Source of the DNA: Norana najaformis
Taxonomy: Eukaryota; Annelida; Clitellata; Crassiclitellata; Hormogastridae
Direction of reading: 5' to 3'
DNA length: 64,000 nt
NCBI GenBank assembly: GCA_964023275.1
Contig: OZ029914.1
Location: forward strand, 34,065,424 to 34,129,423
Each line of letters begins with the position of its first letter. The stretch's first letter is position 1. Positions 11,069 through 24,237 of the stretch are shown here, in pieces. The notes beneath the pieces were generated by a model. It had not been told where the DNA came from and did not search any database. It saw only the letters and a program-made list of their open reading frames with translations. A program made the position numbers and the translations under genes.

Positions 11069-12454
11069 TCTCTGTTTCAGTCTGCGTGTCTGGATATCCG
11101 TCTCTCTGTCAGTATCCTTAGGTGTTTGTATATTTTCTGCCTCCGTATATCCTTATTTGCCTCTCATCTTTTTCTCCACTTTTCCAACAATGGCCTATCT
11201 AATCTAATGACTTTTATAGCGCCGTTATATATCAAACGACATCAACCGATGATCGCTTCAAGTGAAACCGTGTTAAAAAATCATCCCGTTGGCCATCCCA
11301 TCAAGGGTAAATGACTGCTATAGCAAAGTAAGCAAACTATAGACCTCTTAATCGCTTTCTAAACGCGTAGCCAGGCCTCCATAACTAAACTTTTTGTGGT
11401 TATTCATAATATTATGATCTAAAACATGCTATTGAAATCCAAACTTTGTAACCTTTTACTAAGACAAGTCCCACCAAATGAGGAGGAGAAGCGAACAACG
11501 ACACTGCTGTATTTCTTGCTTGCAGTAATGTACGCAACATTTAGCATTGCATATAGGCCTACTTAATTGCTTTTCCAGTGATCTTTCCGGCATTTTTACA
11601 ATTTCCTTAACGTAAGTTAATTTTTTGTATTTTTGTGTATTGCAAAAACTTGGCATGACAGATCACTCTATCCAGTATGGATATGACACTTAAAGAAAGA
11701 ATGAAGTTTAACTTACCGTTGGCAATATTCACATATATACTTACACATCATTTAACATTTCATCATCGATGTTTTATAGGAGATATTCTATGAGCCCGTA
11801 TAACATATGGGCCATCTCGAAGCATGTATAGTAGTATTCGATGCACAGTCAAGAAATACATTCATTAAAACACTGTGGTCTCACGCAGAGCAAAAGCTGG
11901 ATTAGTTGTGTATCGATTTCTTTAAAATTCATTGATACATATCATATGAGTTCTTGCTGAAGTCACGTCCTTAATATTTTGACATGTCGTTACTTTTGCA
12001 CTCCATCTTATCTTACAGAGCTATGAATTTCAGTGTCATCCGTACCTAGCCGCAGATTTCTTCGCTCGGGGTGATATAATTGTTCCCCCATCCCGTATTT
12101 CCATAATGCAATATACTGCCTGTCGTTTCTCTGCCTCTATTTCGCCAGCGTTTGAAGACCAGTCTGTTTGATCGTGGTCCTGTATTGTCAGATCGGGAGC
12201 ATCTCTAAGGAGTTCTCTTAAAGAGGCGCTTCATAACTGCGCACATGTAATAACGATTATATTATTAACGGAAACTTGTCAGATGTTCGGTTGAAGTTCT
12301 CACAACCATGTCTGCAGTGTTGCAGGGAATTGAGAACACCAGAGAAAACAGGCGCTCGTGGAAAAAAACATGAACAATTGTGCATCCTACAATCGAAAGA
12401 TATCTTTATTCAGTATCCAAGATTTATGGGGTTTCCGTAGTGTAGTAAAATATA

Positions 12455-12532
12455 AATGTAGGCGTTTTCTATAGCGACCGTATGGCCTTGACCCTGTTCC
12501 TTTTTCAATGAACTGAATGACCTGAAGCAGCA
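12455..12532 (-). mobile_element. SINE family B 3' fragment
   Basis: Contains TATAGCGACCGTATGGCC and CCCTGTTCCTTTTTCAATGAA, matching the copies at 15.2, 39.3 and 45.9 kb. Short and diverged. Confidence 0.55.
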
Positions 12533-12534
12533 AA

Positions 12535-12790
12535 AGGCTAGCTCAACCTTATAGGCATGATTAAGAGGACAATAGTTAGCAGAGACAAAGATAAAATACC
12601 GCGACTGTACAATTCATTTGTGAGACCACTGTTGGAATGTTGTACCCGGGTATGGAATCCATATCTGAAACATGACATAGAAAAGCTGGAGAAAGCGCAG
12701 GGGGGGCTACGAAATTGATTTGGGGTTACAATGGCCTGTGCTATGAAGAACGGTTGAAAAGCTGTTGGCTATTTCATCAATAAATGGCGG
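12535..12790 (+). pseudogene. Non-LTR retrotransposon RT fragment
   Basis: The forward frame reads NLIGMIKRTIVSRDKDKIPR then LYNSFVRPLLECCTRVWNPY and LKHDIEKLEKAQGGLRN. This is the C-terminal thumb region of jockey/CR1-type reverse transcriptases (usual pattern: R-L-Y-x-S-L-V-R-P-x-L-E-Y-x-x-x-x-W-x-P). A later part reading like GL-YEERLK is in a different frame after the poly-G run at about 12702, so the copy is frameshifted and dead. Confidence 0.8.
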
Positions 12791-12967
12791 AGTATTTCAT
12801 GTTTGCAGTGGTGGACTTTTTCACCACCTGTAATCGGTGGTTTGGCTCCGCCCTATCAAATGGTGGAATGCTCCACATGTTGTTAGAGGACCCCAGGGAC
12901 CACTAAAATTATTGGAACTTTCCAAGGACGTGCATGGGGAATGTCTGTGGGGATGTCTGTGGCAGCG

Positions 12968-13008
12968 AGAAGGGCTGCTCGGCCCAGATGTGCAGCACTC
13001 GGTTGCAA
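12968..13008 (+). other. Segment resembling SLC17 exon a cysteine region
   Basis: The forward strand reads GCTGCTCGGCCCAGATGTGC then AGCACTCGGTT. It matches the minus-strand exon a segment at about 9500-9540 in 28 of 31 bases. The translated strings compare as GCSAQMCSTRLQ versus [14 protein letters not shown] stop follows at once and no other exon-like sequence is near. It may be a relic of a duplicated exon or chance. Confidence 0.3.
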
Positions 13009-13414
13009 ATTTTGTATACACTAGCGTAGACAGCTGAACGTCTAAAAAATTGCTGCAGAGAAATCTACGTGGCTGATTAGCCCGACATCAACACTTTTAG
13101 ACCGATTCTCCACACAATTTTTTAGATAGTATACAGAAGAAGCATAATTTCTGTATAATTTGGCCTATATTACAAGTCTATATATTTTAGTGTGTAATCG
13201 TAAATTGGCATACATATAAACATGTGTATATATATACATCTCTTCATAATAGTCGCTATACATTTTCATGTAGATAGGCCTTCGTGTATATACGGTTAAT
13301 GTTTCAGCCTAACATATTCATTATACCTTAATATATATTAACATGTACAGATATATTAAGACCATATATAATTTATTTAGACCATATATTTATTAAGACC
13401 ACATGCATAAACGT

Positions 13415-13980
13415 GTATAATATATATATATATATATTTATTTATTTATATATATATATATATATAGGTGAAAGAAACGTTAGAGAGCGAGAAGGAGAAA
13501 TTCGCCCTTATAATACAAGACAGAAGAGAACGAGACTTTATTCTTCGGTCCTCGTTGGCGGCCGCGCATGCGTGCAGCAGCCCTGGACGACGACGACGAC
13601 GAGGAGGAGGAGTAGGAGGAGGAGGAGGAGGAGTGTATGTTATTATGACTTCTTGCGGAGCTATATAAAGCCCATAATCCGCCATAAAATAATATTGTTT
13701 TGCTTTCGACGGGGCTCAGCTGGACGACGCACCGACTAATCTAAAGAGGAATCTTATTACCTCCGGACATTCTGCACACACACACGTATATATATACATA
13801 TATATAAATATATATGCATACATATATACAAACACATACATAAATGTATATACAAGCATATATATATACATATGCATATGTGCTGATCTTGTGATGCATA
13901 TATATAGGTATGGTTATATACATATATGTTGCCTGGATATATATATATACAGTATATATATACGTGGAAAGGGGTTCCAT
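13415..13980. repeat. TA-rich, GAG-rich and TA/CA-rich simple repeats
   Basis: Alternating (TA)n at about 13418-13466, a GAC/GAG tract at about 13585-13635 and TATATACA-type repeats at about 13780-13965. The apparent frames here are low complexity. 13980-14500 shows no recognisable gene. Confidence 0.85.
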
Positions 13981-14509
13981 AGAAACCGAGCCGGCGTCAT
14001 CTCACCTGACACAAGAAATCTCTTTCCCTACTCGTGGAGGGGAGATTGAGGAAGGCGGGGCATATGCGCACACCTTGATGACCAACGAGGGGGTCGAATT
14101 AGCACCTGCACACTGTCCGATAAAGGTAAAATTTACCGTCAACCGAACTGGATATAGATCTGAGGCGGTCTGGTTACCGTCTCAATAGCTGCATGCACGC
14201 CTGCGCGTAACACACACTTCGTCTATAAAGGCGGCCATTTTGCCCAATAAACATTTATCTAACCGCGTAACTAATACGCCTGTATAGAGGTCTCTTATGT
14301 AGCGCCGCTTTAAGTATCCCTCACAAACGCTGCACTCATATATTTAACTGATCTAAAGAAGGACGACATAAGATGGGCTGCGAATGTGTGTTGAGGTGGA
14401 TCAAGCGAAACAGTGTATGCATGCTCGTTATCAATAAACGGTAACGTAATAAAAATACATGTGTAGTTTTAAGCAAAGGTTTAATTATCGGTTCCAAGCA
14501 GCTTTATTC

Positions 14510-14800
14510 AATCAATCAATCAATCATTCATCCATTCATTCATTCGTTTATTCATCCATCTATCCATTCATTCATCCTTTCTTTCGTTCATCCAGCCATT
14601 CTTTCGTTTATTCCTTCATTCATCCATCCATCCATTCATCCATCCATTCATCCATCCATTCATCCATCCTTTCATCCATCCAATCATTTATTCGTGTATT
14701 CATTCATTCAACCATTCATCCATTCGTTCATTCATCTATTCATTCACTCATTCATCCATCCTTCCACTCATACATTCATTCATTCTTTTATTCGTTCATT
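14510..14800. repeat. (ATCC/ATTC)n microsatellite
   Basis: About 290 bp of imperfect CATT/CATC/CATC-C repeats. It ends at about 14805-14870 in a repeat tail with TTTATATAGCACCTC. The Phe/Ile/His/Ser-rich open frames are repeat artefacts. 14870-15170 has nothing recognisable. Confidence 0.93.
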
Positions 14801-15171
14801 CGGGTACATTTATATAGCACCTCTTAAGGAAGCGCTACAGCCTATCCTGGGGAGAGAGAACAGTTTAAAGGCTGTCACTGCACTGATGCACCTATAATAC
14901 TTTTGACTGATATGAGTTCAGTCAGAATATCCTTCTGATCAGATTCATGCATTTATGTGCTGCCTTCCTTTTGCTTAGAGAATCGAGCGCTATATAATCT
15001 ATGGTTATATTCGTAGGCAATAACTATATTATATTAATGCTTTATCAACTACTATGGATTGGTAGAAATATGGACATCTAAGCTCTCATATAATGTTTCA
15101 TACAACTCCACATTAAACAGAGCAACGATGAAAAAGAATTAACAAAAAGATGACAGGATTCAGTAAATTTA

Positions 15172-15312
15172 AATGTACGCGTAGCTTATAGCGCCCGTAT
15201 ATGTCACCCCGATCCTGTTCATTTTTCAATGAATTTACCGGATAACATCCTTCACCACCGCTGGCCGTTTGAATGGGTGCCACGCCATTTAAGATCCACG
15301 TGTACGTACCGT
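15172..15312 (-). mobile_element. SINE family B copy
   Basis: The plus strand shows TATAGCGCCCGTATATGTC, CCTGTTCATTTTTCAATGAA, ATCCTTCACCACCGCTGGCC and GGTGCCACGCCATTTAAG in the order found, reversed, at 39.24-39.36 kb. The minus strand is therefore the element's sense strand. No tRNA-like head remains in this copy. Confidence 0.7.
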
Positions 15313-15934
15313 AATTTTAGGTCTAATTTTAGGCTAGTATTGTTATAAATTTAGGCTAAAGTAGAGCGTCTGATCGTAATTGGCTGACGATGTCTGCATG
15401 ATTGTGTGAATGCATGTGTAGGCCTATATTCGGTAACGTACGTAATCGTGTTGTATAGGATAAGCGGAAATTTTACGGATGGAGCTGATGGATTGGTTTC
15501 TGAATATACGGACCCCTTCCTCCCTTCCTGCCTCCCATCCCGTTCTATTTGTGCCTCCCTCTCACTTGTGTCCCTCGACTATCACTAATGGCGAAAATAT
15601 TGACCCGCAAAGTGTCTCAATGGCCGAGGCACTTTCTGCGCCTCACTTTGTTTTGTCGACTTCGACAGCCAATGTCGATCTCCGTCCGTCAGAGAGATGG
15701 AAACGTTTGCTCACATAGAAGTATACAAGTGTACATGCAAACATACACGTGCACATGCACATAGCCGGACAGACACACGGTCCGATTCAGGCGCCAAATG
15801 TAACAAGTCTGCGTGTGCTGCAAGGCCCGGCTTATACCGTTCTGTAATCCTGTAACAATGATCGATCAACGGAGCAAACACATCATCACTTGAACACAGA
15901 AACGCCAGACATAAACCCAGGGTATGAACCATAA

Positions 15935-16285
15935 TGAATGGATGAATGGATGGGTGAATGAATGGATGAGTGAATGAATGAATGGATGATTGGATGGGTG
16001 AATGAATGGATGAGTGAATGAATGAATGGATGATTGGATGGGTGAATGGATGAGTGAATGAATGAATGGATGATTGGATGGGTGAATGAATGGATGAGTG
16101 AATGGATGAATGGGTGAACGAGTGAATGAGTGAGCGAGTGAGCGAGTTGGTGAGTGAATGGGTGAGTGAATGGGTGAATGAATAGGTGAATGAATGGGTG
16201 AATGAATGGGTGAATGAATGAACTGGTGAACGGGATTGGGTTAAGTTAATGGGCGAATGGGCTAATGAATTGGTCAATGAATGAA
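15935..16285. repeat. (GAATG/GATG)n minisatellite-like tract
   Basis: Imperfect GAATGGAT/GAGTGAAT units over 350 bp, with a repeated sub-block containing GATGATTGGATGGGTGAATG. The long minus-strand His/Ser/Phe-rich frame is a repeat artefact. Nothing recognisable lies in 16285-17040. Confidence 0.92.
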
Positions 16286-17044
16286 TGCATAAAATATGTT
16301 AAACCGAGAACAAAATTTCTCACACGAACTGCGGAATGGAAAGCAAAGACAGTGAACATAAGAACTAGTTCTGGAAAAAGTGACGTCATTTGAACATTGT
16401 CAGTTAAAACTACAATCCCACATCTGCTGGGTAAACGCTTAGAACACCTAGATGCGCACATGTGAGAATTACATGCACGCGTGAGATCACTTGTGTGCAT
16501 ATACTCACACATGCGATATATCTATGCAGAACAAAATAACGAGAATAAAGGCACAATATAAATATGGAACGAAATTATAAAGATATAAGCGAAAGAGAAC
16601 TGAAATGGCGGTAAGCGACAGATTGAAGTGCTACGGATTCAGGGGCTTTTGTTTTTGTATTTAACTTGTTACAGTTCAGTCATAAATTAACGAAGACAAT
16701 TCGTCTGATTTGCACTTGAATCGTCGACTTATTTTGCTCGTCCAGTTCTCCTTCGTAGCTTAGATTAATTGAAGAAGAATTAAGAGCGCATGACCTATGA
16801 CACATCGCTCGTGTTCTTCATGCAAGACAATCTGGATTCATTCAGTCCTACATCCACTTGTTTACAAATAGATATGCGCGTTGCACTGACTGATCAGTTG
16901 AGATACATGCATGCAGACAGGTAGACAAATATGCAGACAGACAGGTAGGCGGATATGCAGAAACACAGCATCCGATTGCCACTAGGTGGTGTACAAGCGT
17001 TAGAGAGTATTGTGGTCCAAAACAGTAGGTGTTTTAGCCTTTCT

Positions 17045-17259
17045 TGTTATCTCTCTCACTCTCTCTCTCTCTGTATGTATGTCTGTCTGTCTCATTCTAT
17101 CTGTCTGTCTGTCTGTTTCTTTCTGTCTCTCTCTCTCACTCTATCTCCTATCCTCTTACTATCATTCTCTTTTCTTCCCTTTCTCTTCCTCAGGTTCTCT
17201 TTTTCGCCTCTATCTTCCATATTTCTTCGTCTCTATTTCTCTCTTTGTTTCTCTTCTCT

Positions 17260-17311
<52 letters not shown>

Positions 17312-17520
17312 CATCTCTTTCTTATTGTCTCAATATTTTTCTTATTCTATCCTCTTTCTACCTTGTCTTACATTGTTCTCTTCCTTTCTCTCTCCTCTTT
17401 TCACATTATCTCTATTCTGTTCTCTCTGTCTCTTCCCTTTTTCTCTTCCCTTACATCTCTCTCTGTCTCTCTTCACATCTCTCTCCATCTCTCTCAAACT
17501 CCACCTTTGCCATTCTCCCT
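17045..17520. repeat. CT-rich low-complexity tract
   Basis: About 475 bp of pyrimidine-rich sequence with a (CT)n core at about 17266-17310. The Leu/Ser/Phe-rich frames in three phases are artefacts. Confidence 0.95.
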
Positions 17521-17725
17521 TTATCGAGTTTTTGCTGTGTGTGCTCCACTGGTCTCTTCCCCCTGCGTCTGCCTTTCGCTGCAGGATATGATCAGGGATA
17601 ATGGAACACAAGGGGAGACGCCGGAAACGATGCCCCTTACGCCTCATGCCACGCACTCATCTATCATCACTCCTTCCGGCTTATATGACGATGATACTAA
17701 ACAGACAACTTCAGTCAGACAGACA

Positions 17726-17884
17726 ATCAATCAGTCAGTCAGTCAGTCAGTCAGTCAGTCAGTCAGTCAGTCAGTCAGTCAGTCAGTCAGTCAGTCAGTC
17801 AGTCAGTCAGTCAGTCAGTCAGTCAGTCAGTCAGTCAGTCAGTCAGTCAGTCAGTCAGTCAGTCAGTCAGTCAGTCAGTTAGTC
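17726..17884. repeat. (CAGT)n microsatellite
   Basis: A nearly perfect CAGT run of about 39 units. It gives the Ser-Gln-Ser-Val repeat in forward frames. Confidence 0.97.
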
Positions 17885-18094
17885 AATGGGCCAGCTTTTC
17901 CATTTGCAACACACCTATTCCTTTACCTAATTTTTTATTCACGAAGGATCATTCCTACTTCAGGTTAAAGTACTAATAATACGCCTTCCCTCTAAAGTTT
18001 CAACCGTTAATCGTGTTCATGGGTTTGGTACGGAGACCGAATTCTTCTGCTGGCATGTACTATCGGAGATTTCTATGACCGTGCTGCATAAATA

Positions 18095-18380
18095 AATCCT
18101 TAGCTATCCTTAGATATTCACTATTGGCACATAGGCTATCGTTGCTGATTTTAAAACAACCCTGGCTCATATAACGGGCTTTTGCTCTGTAAAATTTCTC
18201 CTCCATCTGTGTTATGATATTTAAAATTGGTGAGCTAAAAACAACCCTAATGCTCATATAATACACAGTTTTGCGCTAAGAAATCTCTCGATCTCTAAAA
18301 TGATATCATCGATACAACCCTTAGGTTCACCTAACGTGGTTTTGGTCTATAGAATTCCCATTCTATCTCTGATATGATTT
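18095..18380. repeat. Degenerate ~85-bp tandem repeat
   Basis: Three or four diverged units share GCTCATATAA..GGTTTTTG-type, TCTGTA/TCTATA and TCTCTGATATGAT-type elements. No gene. The flanks 17885-18095 and 18380-18990 contain nothing recognisable. Confidence 0.5.
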
Positions 18381-18984
18381 GAGTCGACAGCCGTGACAGA
18401 AATCCATTCCAGCGTAACCGAGACTGGTCCATCCGTCCTAGTAATCCGCCTACAAAGCTCCGTCGTCTTCATTGTGGCCTTTAATTCGATTTCGTCCAAG
18501 TCCTTCCACGTTAGATAACATTATCGTCGACAGATGGCTGGTGTAACTTAATAATCGGTGACTAAGGATTTCTTCGTCAAAACAGTCGGCGATGCTCCTC
18601 ATTTCCGTCCGTTCGACAGGCAGAAGACAACTTGCGAAACTCAAACATGGAGCGACAGAGAGAGACAGACGGACGGACAGACAGACAAACAGAGAAGGAG
18701 AAGCAGATTGCTCGGCGTGATTACATCTTGTAGGTATCATAAACATAGGCCACCTCTGTAGCCGTAAACAAAACCGATCTCGCAAATAACAGCACTGCTT
18801 TTGCTTCAGTCGCTCTGCTGGCTGATTTGGACTGTGATGTGTTCATATGTTTATACATGTACATTACATTTACATATCTATTTCGGTATGGCTGGTCAAA
18901 ATTTCTGGAATAAGTTGCCTAGCAACCTATGACATAAGCTTCTTGCTCTTTTTTGCTCCAATTTGTTCGATCTTGGCTTCGTTT

Positions 18985-19085
18985 AATCATATCTGGAGCG
19001 CCCCTGATGAGTTTCTCTTGAAGAGGCGCTGTATAAATCTGTGATTGCAATTACAAGTCACAGTTACAATATATGTATTTATATT
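18985..19085 (+). repeat. Repeat 3' tail (GCGCTGTATAAAT type)
   Basis: GAGCGCCCCTGATGAGTTTC and AAGAGGCGCTGTATAAATC, then CAATTACAAGTCACAGTTAC. The hairpin-like GAGGCGCT...TATAAAT element followed by imperfect ATTAC repeats looks like a LINE/SINE 3' end. A related form is at 4161 and 12200. Confidence 0.55.
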
Positions 19086-19328
19086 CATATGTTTATTTAT
19101 ATATACATTCATACTTACATTTATGTTCATAGTTATACTTCAATTTACTGACAGATGTTCAGCTAATCCAATGAAAATTTATCAATTTTCTGAGAATTGC
19201 GAATAGGACTTTTGGCCCGACATCGATTCAAAAGTTGGAAGAGATAATGGCGCTCTGGGTATTTCAAAATTTAATGCAATATAACTGGCGTCATGCATGA
19301 TGGAACTGAACGGGCAACCGGTTCAGAA

Positions 19329-19425
19329 AGTAGTAGTAGGAGTAGTGGTAGTAGTGGTAGTAGTAGTAGTTGTAGTAGTAGTAGCAGTAGTAGTGGCAGC
19401 AGCAGCAGCAGTAGTAGTAGTAATG
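19329..19425. repeat. (AGT)n/(AGC)n trinucleotide tract
   Basis: About 95 bp of AGT/AGC repeats, giving poly-Ser in one frame. The stretch 19430-22250 contains no gene I recognise. Around 19806-19845 two near-identical palindromic units with CGATCAATCGATTG occur; 20080-20480 has diverged ~185-bp repeats sharing TCGCGAATTGGT and CTCCATCCGTC. Confidence 0.8.
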
Positions 19426-22244
19426 TATGTGCACGTGGCTTATGGACAGGAAATATTAATGGATATTTAATTATTCTCCTGAATCCTACTTGAGGTCATT
19501 CGACTATAGTAACTTTTCGTTTCTACAGACATTTGACATCATTCAAAGGTCCTAGGGGTGCTTTAGAATTGCCAGGAAATTATTAATTGGTAATTGAAGT
19601 AAATATTAGAGGTATAATTATTTGATTGGCTGCTCGTCTAGCATCGATTGAATTGATAGTTGATTATGAGTGGCCGCGTGACCGCGTAATCGTTGAATGA
19701 GTTCGTGCATGATGGAGATAGAGCGATGGAGATGACTGGACAGTGAATGGTGATTGACCTGCAAGTTGATTTAGAGACATCGTTTCATTGTTAATTTGGT
19801 GTTTGATCGATCAATCGATTGATGATCGATCAATCGATTGGTGGTAGGCTGTAACTGCAACCGCAGCATCCCATTCATATTGCGCCTCTTCGTTTGGTCT
19901 GTCTAATTGGTTCTGGTATCATTGGAAGGCGTTGCGTCGATTTGGTGATCAGTTGATTTCATCATGGGTTATCGATCTGGTGATCAACTGATTTCATAAT
20001 GAGTGATCGATTGTCATGAAGACGACTTTATGAGAAGGCGGACCACACTGGCCTCACTTTCACACAGTTATCAGATACATTGTATGAGACAGTGGGTCCA
20101 GAGTTGACCGACACCTCCATCCGTCCTTCGCTTCTACCAAGCTCATCCTTGACTGGCCTAATTAAGTTGGCGTGTGTCTCCATCTGTCTTCATGCCGTCG
20201 CGAATTGGTTGGTGCTGCCATCTGTCTTCTTGGATTCCACGTTCCTCACTCGATGTCGTAAGTTAACCAATACCTCCATCCGTCTTTGGCTTCTTACAAA
20301 CCTATTCCTGACTGGACTCTCTTGGCGAGTCTCTGCATCTGTCCTCATGTCCTCGCGAATTGGTCAACGTTTCCATTCATCCGATGGTTCTCTGCGTTCC
20401 GCCATCGATGCTGTAAGTTGGCCGACATCTCCATCCGTTTGCGCTGGTTCCACAGGCTTGGCTGAAGCGTCCAATTAGTGCAACACAGCTCAGACGTCAT
20501 TGCGCACACCTCTGTGCAACTGTGCGCCAAAGTATGACCCCATCACTCAGCGCATAAACCGAGGAGCTCCGGAAAGTGCATTAGCCGTTCGTCGCTGCAG
20601 TATACACAAATATATTGGACTTCATTATCGGGTATCAGTCAGTCAGTTGTGAATGCGGATCATTAGCTTTCCCGCGCCTACCTTTCTGCATCCGCTGTCC
20701 GATCTTGTTAATATTAGCTTCCATGCGAGTCTGACAATAGATGAACGAAGGGAATCCGATTTGACAATTAAGTCGGCAGGGTTCGCTATAAGCGGATAAC
20801 GTCTGCTATTATCGTCCAGTGCGCTGATTATGTCATTAGTATGTTCATTGTCGCTGGGCGGTTTTGCGTCGCGTATTCCACCTGATCAGTCGGCAACGAA
20901 CGGACGCAGTCAGCCAGCGGGACAATACTTAATGCAAACGCCAATATAAATATATTTCGATCTTTCGTAGGCGAATAACTGCCAGCGAGGTGTGTATGTA
21001 GTCGACGCAAGCGTGTTGCAGAAATGTGTGTTTTCTGTTGGTTGCATAGTTTGCAGGGCATTACAATCAAGGCCTTTGGTAATTGTCCAGCATAATAAAA
21101 CGCCGATGCGTAGCTTTTTCTATAGAGATTCTAAAATTCTATAAGTTATAGTGGTGGTTGGAACAACGTTGTGCCGTGACATGTTCGGTTGGAAAGTTGT
21201 TAGCAAGTTGAAGGCGTTATTGTTTGGACGCGCGCGACATAAAACCTGACAATCGCCAACCAGGTGTATATGGCAGGGAAGTTCTATCCGGCAAAAGTCT
21301 GTCTTAATCAGAACCATCGGTTGTTTAACGTTGAAGTGTTTTCATAAAAGATATTGTTTTCTTATTCATTCGTCTTTCGTTCTGGAGGAAGGTGATTACA
21401 GTTTTAAACTGAACGGGGTTCCGAAACGGAACACAATTGTTAATTTACAGCAGTTGGTTCCAACCACATACGTATAGGGGCTATAACCAACAAATGCGTA
21501 AAATAGACCCTCGATGTAAAATTTGTAGATGCATTTGTGCTTTAAAATCTTTGAGAATTTCCAGGAGAAACCTGAAAAACTTGATTGTATGTCAAGTTTT
21601 CGCACAACTATAGTTATTGCAAAAAGCTTGAGAAAAAGATAAAGCAGAGAAACCACATGCAGCTCTATGTTGCAGTTCTGTATAGAACACGAATGCATAG
21701 GTCTATATCCTGCACAGTGTGTGCTGGCGAATTGGCCTCATGAGGACAGGAAGCTTCGCATGAACTGCTAAGTTACAAATACATCAACGAAACGACTTTT
21801 ATTGCGAAGCATCTATCTATATGCATTATTATAGCTCAGATTCGTTTGATGCACGCTGACTATTCTCTATAGCCGCGATATATATATATGCATATATGCA
21901 TATATGTATGTAGGCAAATATATACAGTTAAAACCTCAGTTATATATGCGCCACGAGCTCCGTCTGATCTTTTCGTACAATTTTTACCCTGGGACTTTTT
22001 TCACATATTTGTATCCATACGCCTGTTCCGATTCTACGCAAGACACGCTGACGCAATCACATCAGGACTAAGCTTATGTATATCACTGAAACGTGAATAC
22101 GTATGTCGCACCTTTAACTCGTTCGATAAAATACTCCACGTTAATCCTGTAAGCCATAATGACATTTTCCTCTATACCGATGCTTTTTGGTATCATTATA
22201 GGCATTCCATATAGCTTAACAAAAATCCACTCAAGTGAATCAGT

Positions 22245-22960
22245 CAGGTGCTATCGTATATATATATATATATATATAAAGATAAAATCACCAATTATAA
22301 ACGTTTTTTAAACAAGTAGAATATGCTAAATTTTCATAGGGGTCGTGCAGACAACGAGCTTGGTAGGCATGTAGGTATACGCGTGCTTGAAGACACTGAG
22401 TATAAAATGTGCTCAGTATGATTTATTTATGCATGCATTTGTAGATGAATCCATGAATTTGTGGGTCTGAATGTTTCTGCGTGTTTGTAAGTGCGGAGGG
22501 GTTTGTGTATTTGTGGTTCAATGACGCTATAGCCGTGGATGGCAATGGATATGCTGACGTGAAGCGTGTCTGCGTCTTTCCATTGTGTTGTCCGTTGCTC
22601 ATTGTTGTCTCTGTTGCAGAAGAGGATCGAGACAAAGTAACCACTTCCGTCCTCTCGGCCATGTCATCACTTCCGGTGCATTAAGCCCCTCCCTCCCCTC
22701 TTCACTTCCCACATATATGTGTGTATAAGTTTTATATAGTGTATATACACTTGTATACAGATCCTCTTAATTTTGATATCTATCTATTCAGTATATATAA
22801 TCCATATATATATACATATACTCTCATATGTATATATGTTTAATATATATTTATATATGCATTCTATATATGCATATACGCTCATATATATATGTATAAC
22901 TTTGATATAAATGTGTATAGGTCCTCATATGTATATGTATACATATTAAACTACAGTGCA
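22245..22960. repeat. TA-rich simple repeats
   Basis: A (TA)n run at about 22257-22279 and imperfect TATATG repeats at about 22705-22960. Between them (22280-22700) there is no recognisable gene. Confidence 0.75.
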
Positions 22961-23772
22961 TACAGTATATATAACGTACAATGGGTCGTATGTGTAAGCG
23001 GACAATAGGTAGATTTGAGTGGTGCTAGTGCTTTGGCTTATGTAAGATTTCCATTGTCTGTTTGTTCGCGATAGGTTTATTCCGGCGGATAGGATGCTGG
23101 AACGCTTGGCAAACATTAGGAGAAGCAAGGCGCGCCATACGCACGTACGGTGGCCTGTAGGGGCCCCGCGTCGTCTTCCACAGAATTCTAGACTTCAGCA
23201 TGTGCAAACACGTGACGAGATATCTGAACCGCCTGTCTACTTAAAAGCACAGCGTTGCTTTGAATCTAGTTACTCACTTACTCACTTACCTGATGGAAAT
23301 AGACGATGCAGTGGGTTTAGGTATAACCCGTCATCTCCGTCTCAATTTCTTCGTGGTTTCGAAGTTTCAGTGGGGGGTCACATGTGCATCGGCTGTAAAT
23401 TTGTCGCTTTGGTTCTGATAGCGTTTGTGTTTGTGTGTGTGTGAGGGGGGGTGGTGTGCGTGTGCCAGTCTGTCTATGAATGGGAAAGGTAGCCCTATAC
23501 ACGAAGAAACAAGAGGAAGGAAAAATACAGTTATATATAGTCAAACTATATGAAACGGATAGAATTAGAGGGAGGCAGATAGGTAAACAGACAGAAGGAA
23601 ACACAACAGACAGACAGGCATGTAGAAGGAGACAGCACGAGAGAGAGTCATAATCCGACGACCCACATGAAATGTGTTTGACAGGATTCCCATGTTTGCA
23701 ATCCCTGTCGCTCGTATACTAGTATTTATTCTCCCGTTCCACCACCCCCCACCCATCTTCTCTTTCTCCCAC

Positions 23773-23956
23773 CTTCCCCGAACTTCGAAGTCGATTTTCG
23801 GACATTTGTCTGCACAATGATAAATCTCGATCCAAGCGCCGGTGAAACCACGTTGTTAATGCACTTGATAATCGCCAGAGACGTATCAATAAACGATAAA
23901 CGGAAACGAGGCTCTTGTGAGATGGAAGTGAGGCTGGCCGCCAACTCGCACAAGAC
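23773..23956 (-). CDS. Candidate exon, unknown protein
   Basis: Unrecognised. The minus strand has an acceptor (TTTGTCATGCAG) before 23956 and a donor (GAAG|GTGGGA) at 23773, enclosing 61 open codons plus one base. It reads VLCELAASLTSISQEPRFRL, SFIDTSLAIIKCINNVVSPA, LGSRFIIVQTNVRK. The alternation of hydrophobic and polar residues, absence of low complexity and both splice sites suggest a real exon; codon content differs from the surrounding AT-rich repeats. No neighbouring exon in matching phase was found, so it may belong to a gene with large introns or be chance. Confidence 0.35.
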
Positions 23957-24237
23957 CTGCATGACAAAGGAAGCGTGAGTTACGCCGTCCAAAGGCCCCG
24001 TTTTCCGTTTCTACCCCACCCCATTACATCCACTCTCGCCATCCACTTGTTTCGAAGTCAATGGCTTTGCGAGAGAAGCCGATCAACCCAGAATTCACAC
24101 GGTGCGTCTGCGTGGGTTGCTTTGCTTTCAACCAGTAGCGCAGTCGCTCTAAAAGCGGTGAAGCTTTCATACATTGTTGTCACTGTTGTCATACAATGTA
24201 TGTACGTACGTATGTAGGCCTACAGTATGTATGCATA

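Noticed and set aside
16955..17968. 337-codon frame spanning 17.0-18.0 kb
   Set aside because: Most of it is CT-rich tract and (CAGT)n. The short unique part between has no recognised domain.
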